A stretch of DNA of 64,000 bases from an uncultured Clostridia bacterium (GTDB taxonomy: Bacteria > Bacillota > Clostridia > Christensenellales > Borkfalkiaceae). Below, piece after piece: positions 42,531 to 49,991 of the stretch; within the stretch, counting starts at the first letter, position 1, and each line of letters starts with the position of its first letter. The position numbers and the translations under genes are program-made. The notes under the pieces are model-generated. The model had not been told where the DNA came from, ran no database searches, and worked only from the letters and a program-made list of their open reading frames with translations. The stretch is taken from contig CALVWX010000003.1 in NCBI GenBank assembly GCA_944368215.1, positions 45,430-109,429 of the forward strand, given 5' to 3'.

Positions 42531-42559
42531 AAGCGGCCGCAGGATATCTGCGGCCGCTT
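42531..42559. terminator. Bidirectional terminator between convergent genes
   Basis: Perfect 12-bp arms AAGCGGCCGCAG / CTGCGGCCGCTT (42531-42542 and 42548-42559) followed by T's on the plus strand. Confidence 0.85.
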
Positions 42560-42570
42560 TTGTACATTAA

Positions 42571-43740
42571 CTAATTGATATGCAACACAAAGAATTTTAA
42601 ATACTGCGTTTCTTCCGCGCAGAGCAGCGACGGGTGGTCGGGCGCCTGCGTTTTCACTTCGACCGAACGCACGACTCTGCCTGACTGGCGGGCCGCTTCG
42701 ATGAGCATTTTTTCAAACAGCGGCATTGTCATGTAGTGCGAACACGAACATGTTATTAAAAATCCGCCGCTTTTGACTATCTTCATGGTCGTTGCGTTGA
42801 TGTCGCGGTAGCCGCGGTATGCGTCCTTTACCTGATCGGCGCTCTTGCAAAAAGCGGGCGGGTCTAAAATTACTACGTCGAATTGCTTTTTTTGCTGTCT
42901 GAAGTTGCGCAGAACTTCAAACACGTCACCGCACAACGTTTCAATATTTTTAAATCCGTTCAACGCCGCGTTATCGGCAACGTTTTTGAGGGCAAGTTCG
43001 GATATATCGCAGGCGGTCACCTTTTTTGCAACCGTCGCTGCGTTGAGCGAAAAACCGCCGCTGTTGCAAAAGCAATCGAGAACTTCGTCTGCATTCTTGC
43101 AGTACCTGCGCACGGCAAATCGGTTTTCCTTTTGGTCGAGAAAATAGCCCGTTTTTTGCCCGTTCTTTATGTCTACGAGCATTTTTATGCCGTTTTCGGT
43201 GATTTCCACGTAGTCGCCGACTTCACCGGAGAGCAGTCCTTTTGTTTCGGGAAGGCCTTCTTTTTTACGCACGGCTACGTCGCTGCGCTCGTAAATGCCT
43301 TTGGGATTGAACAGGTCTTTCAGGCAATCGACAATCATACCTTTGCGCATGTCTATGCCGAGGGAGAGGCATTGCATAACGAGCACGTCGCCGTACCTGT
43401 CGATAATGAGAGCGGGCAGGTCGTCGGCTTCGGCAAATACCATTCTGTAGCAGTTGTCGTAACCGAGTTTGCGCCTGTAGTCGTCGGCGGCCTTTATTCT
43501 CTCCATATAGAGCTGTCTGTCATCCGCTTCACTTCCGCGTATGAATATGCGGACGAGTATTTTCGACGCGTGATTTATGTAGCCCTTGCCGATATACCGG
43601 CCGTCGTTTGAATAGACGGTGGCGAGCGAACCGTTTTTGTCCTTGTTTTCTATGCGCGCAACTTCGTTTGCATACACCCAGCTGTGCCCTGCAACTATGC
43701 GCTTTTCCTCATTTTTCTTGAGATATAACTCGTATGCCAT
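42571..43740 (-). CDS. rlmI: RlmI-like 23S rRNA (cytosine-5) methyltransferase
   Basis: 389 residues. N-terminal PUA domain (~1-80, LKKNEEKRIVAGHSWVYANEV), a central EEHEE-like subdomain, and a C-terminal Rossmann methyltransferase with VLDCFCNSGGFSLNAA (SAM), the acidic loop DISELALKNVADNAALNG and catalytic ILDPPAFCKS plus CSCSHYM. It matches the RlmI/RlmK-like family that methylates C1962 of 23S rRNA. Precise target inferred from family. Confidence 0.9.
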   Translation of the reverse strand: MAYELYLKKNEEKRIVAGHSWVYANEVARIENKDKNGSLATVYSNDGRYIGKGYINHASKILVRIFIRGSEADDRQLYMERIKAADDYRRKLGYDNCYRMVFAEADDLPALIIDRYGDVLVMQCLSLGIDMRKGMIVDCLKDLFNPKGIYERSDVAVRKKEGLPETKGLLSGEVGDYVEITENGIKMLVDIKNGQKTGYFLDQKENRFAVRRYCKNADEVLDCFCNSGGFSLNAATVAKKVTACDISELALKNVADNAALNGFKNIETLCGDVFEVLRNFRQQKKQFDVVILDPPAFCKSADQVKDAYRGYRDINATTMKIVKSGGFLITCSCSHYMTMPLFEKMLIEAARQSGRVVRSVEVKTQAPDHPSLLCAEETQYLKFFVLHIN

Positions 43741-43791
43741 AAATTAATTGTAACAGACGGCGAGAATAATTGCAAACGAAATCAATTACGA

Positions 43792-43820
43792 TTGATTTTT
43801 TATGTGCTATTTGGTATAAT
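43792..43820 (+). promoter_or_regulatory. Promoter giving a probable leaderless ABC exporter mRNA
   Basis: TTGATT (43792-43797), a 17-bp spacer and TATAAT (43815-43820). The ATG of the exporter starts at 43827, six bases after the -10 box, with no ribosome site in between. Confidence 0.65.
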
Positions 43821-43826
43821 TTCCCT

Positions 43827-45548
43827 ATGAGAAAACTATTGAAGTACCTCAAGCATTATAAATTGGAGAGCATTCTCGCGCCATTTTTCAAGTTGCTCGA
43901 GGCCGCGTTCGAACTTATTGTGCCGCTTATTGTGGCGTCGATTATAGACGACGGCGTGTCGGGCGGAAGGGGCGCAGATTATGTCGTTTACATGTGTCTC
44001 ATACTCGTCGCACTCGGCGTAGTAGGGCTGATCAGCTCGGTTACGGCGCAGTATTTTGCGGCAAAGAGTGCGGTGGGATTTTCAAAGGAGCTCAGGCGCG
44101 ACCTCTTTGCAAAGATGCAATCGCTTTCCTATTCCCAGATAGATAAAATAGGTACTTCGCGCATGATAACGCGCATGACGAGCGACGTAAACCAGATTCA
44201 GTCGGGCATCAACATGGTATTGCGCCTGTTCATGCGCTCGCCGTTCATAGTGTTCGGCGCAATGATAATGGCTTACACCATAAGCGTTGCGGCGGGCAAC
44301 GTTTTTGCCGTGACGATAGCCGTGTTGTGCGTCGTCGTGTTCGGCATAATGCTTATAACCATTCCACTCTATAAAAAATCGCAGTCAAACCTCGATAAAG
44401 TTACGGCGGCCACCCGTCAGACTCTCGTCGGCGTGAGGGTGCTCCGTGCTTTTTGCAAAGAGGAAGAGGAGATAAAACAGTTCAACGAGCGCAACGGGGC
44501 GCTGTGCGCTTCGCAGAAATTTGCAGGGCTCATTTCGGCGCTCATGAATCCCCTGACTTACGCAATAATTAACGCAGGTACTATCATTCTCATTTATTGC
44601 GGCGCCGTTCAGGTGAATTCCGGCGCGCTTTCGCAGGGCGAAGTTATCGCGCTCTACAATTACATGGCGCAGATACTTATAGAACTTATCAAGCTCGCCA
44701 ATCTCATAATAACCGTCACCAAATCGTTTGCGTGCGCCGGTAGAGTAAATGAAGTTTTCGAGCTTCCCGACGCAATTTGCCCGGGCTCCGATTCAGCGGA
44801 GAAGCGCAGCGGGCATTATATCCAGTTCGAAAACGTTTGCGCGCGCTACACCGGCGGGGCGAATGCTCTTACAGACATATCTTTTACGGCCGAAAAAGGC
44901 CAGACCATAGGTGTAATCGGAGGCACGGGTTCGGGCAAAACTACGCTCGTCAACCTTATTCCACATTTTTATGACGCAAGCGAGGGCGGCGTTTTCGTCG
45001 ACGGGTTCAATGTAAACGATGTCGGGGACGCAAAACTTCGCAACATGTGCGGCGTAGTCCCCCAGCGCGCCGTGCTTTTCAGGGGTACGATACGCGACAA
45101 TATGAAGTGGGGCAACCCGCAGGCCACCGACGAGGAAATTATGCGAGCCATAGAATGCGCGTGCGCTTCGGACGTCGTTTCGGCAAAGGACGGCGGACTC
45201 GACGCCTATGTCGAACAGGGCGGCAAGAATTTTTCGGGAGGACAGAGGCAGAGGCTGACGATAGCCCGCGCGCTCGTCAAGAAGCCAGAAATTCTAATTC
45301 TCGACGACAGCGCATCCGCGCTCGACTATGCGACCGACGCAAAGCTTCGCTCAAATTTGCGCGACCTTGGATATAATCCCACGGTGTTCATAGTCTCGCA
45401 GAGGACGAGCTCCATACAGGGGGCGGATAAAATTCTCGTACTCGACAACGGCCGTCTTGCCGGAGTGGGTACTCACGAAGAGTTGCTCAAAAGCTGTGAG
45501 CTCTACCGCGAAATACATTATTCGCAATATGAAAAGGAGGGTGCTTAA
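43827..45548 (+). CDS. ABC exporter half-transporter, subunit 1 (degenerate Walker B Glu)
   Basis: 573 residues from the ATG at 43827; a longer frame upstream has no site. Six-helix exporter membrane domain (~1-320) and C-terminal NBD: Walker A GGTGSGKTT, signature NFSGGQRQR, Walker B ILILDDSASALD, with Ser where the catalytic Glu should be and Gln in place of the switch His (IVSQRTS). This is the non-canonical half of a heterodimeric exporter of the LmrCD/BmrCD/TM287-288 type; the partner is the next gene. The substrate is unknown; drugs, lipids or peptides are usual. Confidence 0.93.
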   Translation: MRKLLKYLKHYKLESILAPFFKLLEAAFELIVPLIVASIIDDGVSGGRGADYVVYMCLILVALGVVGLISSVTAQYFAAKSAVGFSKELRRDLFAKMQSLSYSQIDKIGTSRMITRMTSDVNQIQSGINMVLRLFMRSPFIVFGAMIMAYTISVAAGNVFAVTIAVLCVVVFGIMLITIPLYKKSQSNLDKVTAATRQTLVGVRVLRAFCKEEEEIKQFNERNGALCASQKFAGLISALMNPLTYAIINAGTIILIYCGAVQVNSGALSQGEVIALYNYMAQILIELIKLANLIITVTKSFACAGRVNEVFELPDAICPGSDSAEKRSGHYIQFENVCARYTGGANALTDISFTAEKGQTIGVIGGTGSGKTTLVNLIPHFYDASEGGVFVDGFNVNDVGDAKLRNMCGVVPQRAVLFRGTIRDNMKWGNPQATDEEIMRAIECACASDVVSAKDGGLDAYVEQGGKNFSGGQRQRLTIARALVKKPEILILDDSASALDYATDAKLRSNLRDLGYNPTVFIVSQRTSSIQGADKILVLDNGRLAGVGTHEELLKSCELYREIHYSQYEKEGA

Positions 45549-45551
45549 ATC

Positions 45552-47312
45552 ATGGCGCAACTCTCCAAGAAGAATGTATACAAGCGCATTTTAAGGCAGC
45601 TCAGACCATACCGCGCATGGATTGCGATAACTATAATTCTCGCACTCGTAACCGTCGCGGGCAATCTGTGGGCGCCCATAATTTTCGGCGATATCATCGA
45701 CCTGATAATTTCGGCAGGCAATGTAGACTTCGGCGGAATGACTTATAAATTTATTCTGCTCGGCGTTGTAATAGCCGCTACGTGCGTTGCACAGTGGCTG
45801 ATGAATATTATTAACAACCGCATAACTTATGAAGTCGTGCGCGATATCCGCGCCGAAGCGTTTGCGCACCTTCAGGTTCTGCCGCTCAATTATATCGACA
45901 GCCATTCCTACGGCGACATCGTCAGCCGCAATATCGCCGACGTCGACCAGTTCGCAGACGGACTTTTAATGGGCTTCACCCAGCTGTTTACGGGCGTGCT
46001 TACGATAGTCGGTACCCTCGTTCTGATGCTCACTTTAAACTGGATAATCGCGCTGATTGTATTCTTTATAACGCCTTTATCACTTTTCGTCGCCCGCTTC
46101 ATTGCTACCAGAACTTATTCTATGTTCATAGCGACTTCGCGCATACGCGGCGACCAGACGGCTTTCGTTGAAGAAATGATTGACAATTTAAAAGTTGTAG
46201 AGGCGTTCAACCGCGAAGAGGCAAATCAGGCCGAATTCGACAGGATAAACGAAGATCTTACCAAAGCTTCGCTCAAATCAATTTTCTATTCATCGCTGAC
46301 AAATCCTTGCACGCGTTTTGTCAACAGCGTCGTCTACGCGGCCGTCGCCCTTTCGGGCGCGCTTACGCTCATTTTTCCGTCGGTATTGCCCGTCACGTTT
46401 TCGGTCGGCAAGCTTACCACGCTTTTAAGCTATTCCAACCAGTACACCAAGCCGTTCAATGAAATATCCGGCGTCGTCACCGAACTTCAGAACGCCGTCG
46501 CCTGTGCGGCGAGGATATACGAGCTCATAGACGAGCCTGCGCAGATACCCGACGCGCCCGATGCGGCAGAACTTGCAAACGTGCGCGGCGACGTAGCGTT
46601 TGAAGATGTTACATTCTCATACGATCCCGAAAAACCTCTTATTAAAAACCTCAATATTTCGGCAAAAGCAGGGCAGAGGGTGGCAATAGTCGGGCCCACG
46701 GGGTGCGGAAAAACTACGCTTATCAATCTTCTTATGAGGTTTTACGACCCGCAGGACGGAAAAATAACCGTCGACGGGCAGGACGCGCAGTCGGTAACGC
46801 GTAAATCTCTCCGCCGCAACTACGGCATGGTGTTGCAGGACACGTGGCTCAAAAGCGGAACCGTGCGCGACAATATAACGATAGGCGCGCCGCAGGCCAC
46901 CGACGAAGAAGTTATTCAGGCGGCAAAAGCCGCGCACTCGCATAACTTCATAATGCAGCTCGAAAACGGTTACGATACCGTCATAGGCGAGGACGGCGGC
47001 AACCTTTCGCAGGGACAGAAACAGCTTTTATGCATTACACGCATCATGCTCTGCCTTCCGCCCATGCTCATACTCGACGAGGCAACCTCGTCAATCGATA
47101 CGCGCACTGAGATGCAGATTCAGAACGCCTTTGCCAAATTAATGAAGGGAAGAACGAGTTTTATCGTCGCACACAGATTGTCGACGATAAAGGAAGCAGA
47201 CATTATACTCGTCATGAAAAACGGCAATATTATTGAACAGGGAACGCACGACGAGCTGATTGCCCGCGGCGGGTTCTATTACCAATTATATAATAGTCAA
47301 TTTGCTAAATAA
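45552..47312 (+). CDS. ABC exporter half-transporter, subunit 2
   Basis: 586 residues. Six membrane helices, then an NBD with Walker A GPTGCGKTT, an altered signature NLSQGQKQL, an intact Walker B MLILDEATSSID with catalytic Glu, and switch His in VAHRLSTI. Its altered signature pairs with the degenerate Walker B of subunit 1, leaving one composite site inactive and one competent. It starts 3 bp after subunit 1, behind AGGAGGG. Confidence 0.94.
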   Translation: MAQLSKKNVYKRILRQLRPYRAWIAITIILALVTVAGNLWAPIIFGDIIDLIISAGNVDFGGMTYKFILLGVVIAATCVAQWLMNIINNRITYEVVRDIRAEAFAHLQVLPLNYIDSHSYGDIVSRNIADVDQFADGLLMGFTQLFTGVLTIVGTLVLMLTLNWIIALIVFFITPLSLFVARFIATRTYSMFIATSRIRGDQTAFVEEMIDNLKVVEAFNREEANQAEFDRINEDLTKASLKSIFYSSLTNPCTRFVNSVVYAAVALSGALTLIFPSVLPVTFSVGKLTTLLSYSNQYTKPFNEISGVVTELQNAVACAARIYELIDEPAQIPDAPDAAELANVRGDVAFEDVTFSYDPEKPLIKNLNISAKAGQRVAIVGPTGCGKTTLINLLMRFYDPQDGKITVDGQDAQSVTRKSLRRNYGMVLQDTWLKSGTVRDNITIGAPQATDEEVIQAAKAAHSHNFIMQLENGYDTVIGEDGGNLSQGQKQLLCITRIMLCLPPMLILDEATSSIDTRTEMQIQNAFAKLMKGRTSFIVAHRLSTIKEADIILVMKNGNIIEQGTHDELIARGGFYYQLYNSQFAK

Positions 47313-47327
47313 TTTCCGGAGGAATAA

Positions 47328-48908
47328 ATGTTACAGGTAAACAACGTATCTCTGCAATACGGCAGCAAAAAACTTTTCGAAGACGTCAATTTAAAATTCA
47401 CCAAAGGCAACTGCTACGGCATAATCGGCGCCAACGGCGCGGGTAAGTCGACCTTTTTAAAGATACTCAGCGGCGAAATCGAACCAAACAAGGGAGACGT
47501 GACCATGGACAAGACGGAGCGTATGTCGGTTTTGCAGCAGAACCAGAATGCCTTCGATAACGTAACCGTGCTACGCGCCGTAATGCTAGGACACAAGCGT
47601 CTTGTAGAAATAATGGACGAAAAAGAGGCGCTGTATGCAAAAGAGGACTTCAGCGAGGCAGACGGCGTGCGCGCATCCGAGCTGGAGAGCGAGTTCGCGG
47701 AGCTCGGCGGCTGGGACGCCGAATATGAAGCACAGACCCTGCTGACCGCATTGGGAATCGGCGAGGAATGCTATGACATGCTCATGGTCGACCTCGACGC
47801 AAAGAGGAAGGTCAAGGTATTGCTTGCGCAGGCGCTCTTTGGCAATCCCGATATTCTTCTTCTGGACGAGCCTACCAACAATCTCGACATCAAAACGGTG
47901 CGCTGGCTGGAAAATTATCTTTTGGACTTCGAAAATACCATTATAATCGTATCGCATAACCGTCACTTCCTGAACAAGGTATGCACGTATATCTGCGACG
48001 TCGACTACGGCAAAATCAATATGATGCCTGGCAACTACGATTTCTGGTATGAAACCAGTCAGTTGCTTGCCCGCCAGCAGAGGGATATAAACAAAAAGAA
48101 CGAACAGCGCGCAAAGGAACTGCAGGAGTTTATCGCGCGCTTCTCTGCCAACGCTTCCAAATCGAGACAGGCAACATCGAGGAAGAAGGAGCTTGAAAAA
48201 CTGACGATAAGCGATTTCAAACCTTCGCTCCGCAAGTATCCATATATCGACTTCAAATTCGAAAAGGAGATAGGCAACGATATCCTGATGGTGGAGGGAC
48301 TGACCAAGAACGGCTACTTTTCGGACGTGTCGTTTACCGTGCAGAAGAATGAAAAAATAGGCATCGTAAGCGACAAATCGACTACTATCTCGATGCTATA
48401 TGACATCCTCACAGGCAAAGTTCAGCCTGACGCAGGCGTAATAAGGTGGGGCAAGACCATCTCGGTTTCATACTTCCCCGAAAACAATAATGAATACTTT
48501 CAGGGTTGCGAACTCAATCTCGTGGAATGGCTCAGCCAGTATTCTTCCGACCATTACGAGGAGTATCTGCGCGGCTGGCTCGGCAGAATGCTCTTTTCGG
48601 GAGAGGAAGCGCTTAAACAGGCCAAAGTACTCTCAGGCGGTGAAAAGGTAAGGTGTATGCTCGCAAAAATGATGCTTGAAGGGGGTAACTTCCTCATTTT
48701 CGACGAACCCACAAACCATCTCGACCTTGAATCGATAACCGCGCTCAATAACGGCATGAAAAACTTCAAGGGTTGCATGCTTTTCACTTCGCACGACCAG
48801 GAGTTGATGAATACAGTCGCAAACAGAATAATTGAAATCAACGGCACGAAAACTTTCGACAAAAACGTGACGTATGACGAATATCTCGATATTATTACAG
48901 CTGAATAA
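47328..48908 (+). CDS. ABC-F family ATPase with one degenerate site
   Basis: 526 residues, two tandem ABC domains joined by a charged ABC-F linker (~245-300), no membrane part. NBD1: Walker A GANGAGKST intact, the signature position reads VDLDAKRKVKVLLAQAL (no LSGGE), Walker B LLLDEPTNNLD. NBD2: the Walker A position reads GIVSDKSTT (lacks the GxxGxGK pattern), signature LSGGEKVRC intact, Walker B LIFDEPTNHLD. It resembles the YbiT/YkpA branch. ABC-F proteins act on ribosomes. It begins 15 bp after the exporter behind GGAGG, so may be cotranscribed. Confidence 0.88.
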   Translation: MLQVNNVSLQYGSKKLFEDVNLKFTKGNCYGIIGANGAGKSTFLKILSGEIEPNKGDVTMDKTERMSVLQQNQNAFDNVTVLRAVMLGHKRLVEIMDEKEALYAKEDFSEADGVRASELESEFAELGGWDAEYEAQTLLTALGIGEECYDMLMVDLDAKRKVKVLLAQALFGNPDILLLDEPTNNLDIKTVRWLENYLLDFENTIIIVSHNRHFLNKVCTYICDVDYGKINMMPGNYDFWYETSQLLARQQRDINKKNEQRAKELQEFIARFSANASKSRQATSRKKELEKLTISDFKPSLRKYPYIDFKFEKEIGNDILMVEGLTKNGYFSDVSFTVQKNEKIGIVSDKSTTISMLYDILTGKVQPDAGVIRWGKTISVSYFPENNNEYFQGCELNLVEWLSQYSSDHYEEYLRGWLGRMLFSGEEALKQAKVLSGGEKVRCMLAKMMLEGGNFLIFDEPTNHLDLESITALNNGMKNFKGCMLFTSHDQELMNTVANRIIEINGTKTFDKNVTYDEYLDIITAE

Positions 48909-48917
48909 GCGACCTGA

Positions 48918-48926
48918 TTCGACAAA
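48918..48926 (-). promoter_or_regulatory. 0A box upstream of spo0A
   Basis: The minus strand reads TTTGTCGAA, an exact match to the Spo0A-binding consensus, 60 bp upstream of the predicted spo0A -35 box. It suggests autoregulation. Confidence 0.5.
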
Positions 48927-48985
48927 ATTAAATATTATTGTACAAAAATAGTTAAAATATTTAACGTAATATTTTACAAAATCGC

Positions 48986-49014
48986 TTTACTTTTACAAAA
49001 TTGCGTAATATAAT
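48986..49014 (+). promoter_or_regulatory. Promoter of spo0A
   Basis: TTTACT (48986-48991), a 17-bp spacer and TATAAT (49009-49014), 34 bp before the start codon. Confidence 0.65.
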
Positions 49015-49048
49015 TTATTTACCAATTAAAAAGCGGAGCGAAAAATAT

Positions 49049-49819
49049 ATGAAAAACATTAATATTGTAATTTTGGACAGCAGCGAGGAGTTTTCAGACG
49101 AGTTAAAAAATTATTTTGACCGCACAGAAGATTTCAATGTTTGCGGCGTAAGCGCAAACGGCAATGTGGGCATAAGCCTTATTAATCAGTTCAAGCCCGA
49201 CGTCGTAATTTTAAACCTTGTTCTGAGCGGAACCGACGGATTGGGCGTAATGGATTACATAAAGCAGAATAAGCTTGCATGCGCAATAATCGTCGTTTCC
49301 AACTTCGGCGACGACAAAATAATAGACACGGCCATTGCGCGCGGTGCAAAATATTATTTTGTAAAGCCCGTTTCTGCCGAAAATGTTGCACAGAGAATAC
49401 GGGACGTGCTCAATGACAAAGTGCCTTCCTATAATATCGCCGCAGATGTGCGCGATAAAAGAAGGGTGGCGTCTCTGGACGAAAAAATCAGCAATATTTT
49501 CATCTCTATAGGCATTCCGCCCCATATAAAGGGTTATCAGTATCTGCGCGAAGGCATAAAAATGGCCGTTGAAAATCCGTCTATAATAAACAGTGTTACA
49601 AAAGAGCTCTATCCTGAAATCGGCAAAAAATTTGCAACTACGGCAAGCAAGGTGGAGCGAGCAATCCGCCATGCGATAGAAGTCGCGTGGAACCGCGGCC
49701 GCGTCGACGCAATAAATGCCATTTTCGGAGTAAGGGTATACATAGGAAGCGAGCGCCCGACCAATTCCGAATTTATAGCGCTCGTAGCCGATAAGCTCAT
49801 TCTTGAAGATTTAATTTGA
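49049..49819 (+). CDS. spo0A: Spo0A-type response regulator with altered phosphorylation site
   Basis: 256 residues from the ATG at 49049 (GGAGCG upstream). N-terminal receiver (~1-120) and C-terminal Spo0A effector domain (~145-256) with the three-helix DNA-binding core (LYPEIGKKFATTASKVERAIRHAIEVAWNRG) that defines the sporulation master regulator. The receiver keeps Asp10, Ser84 and Lys106 but has Ser at 11 and Asn at 56 (codon 49214-49216), where Bacillus Spo0A has the phospho-acceptor Asp56. It may be constitutively active or controlled another way. An exact 0A box lies upstream. A terminator follows at 49833. Confidence 0.93.
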   Translation: MKNINIVILDSSEEFSDELKNYFDRTEDFNVCGVSANGNVGISLINQFKPDVVILNLVLSGTDGLGVMDYIKQNKLACAIIVVSNFGDDKIIDTAIARGAKYYFVKPVSAENVAQRIRDVLNDKVPSYNIAADVRDKRRVASLDEKISNIFISIGIPPHIKGYQYLREGIKMAVENPSIINSVTKELYPEIGKKFATTASKVERAIRHAIEVAWNRGRVDAINAIFGVRVYIGSERPTNSEFIALVADKLILEDLI

Positions 49820-49832
49820 AACATTTTTAAGC

Positions 49833-49866
49833 AGGCGCCTGCAATCATGCAGGCGCCTATTTATTT
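49833..49866 (+). terminator. Terminator after spo0A
   Basis: Perfect 11-bp arms AGGCGCCTGCA / TGCAGGCGCCT (49833-49843 and 49848-49858) followed by a T-rich tract. Confidence 0.85.
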
Positions 49867-49911
49867 TTACTCGTTTTTTTATCATTTAATGTGCAAATTT
49901 CACAAACGACC

Positions 49912-49940
49912 TTGACAATGTCATAAAGTGCAGTTATAAT
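49912..49940 (+). promoter_or_regulatory. Consensus promoter of the EAL gene pair
   Basis: TTGACA (49912-49917), a 17-bp spacer and TATAAT (49935-49940): a perfect sigma-A-type match, 51 bp before the first EAL gene. Confidence 0.85.
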
Positions 49941-49991
49941 ATAATGTGTATATATGCATGAAATCATTCTTGCGATACCAGAGGGGAAAAT

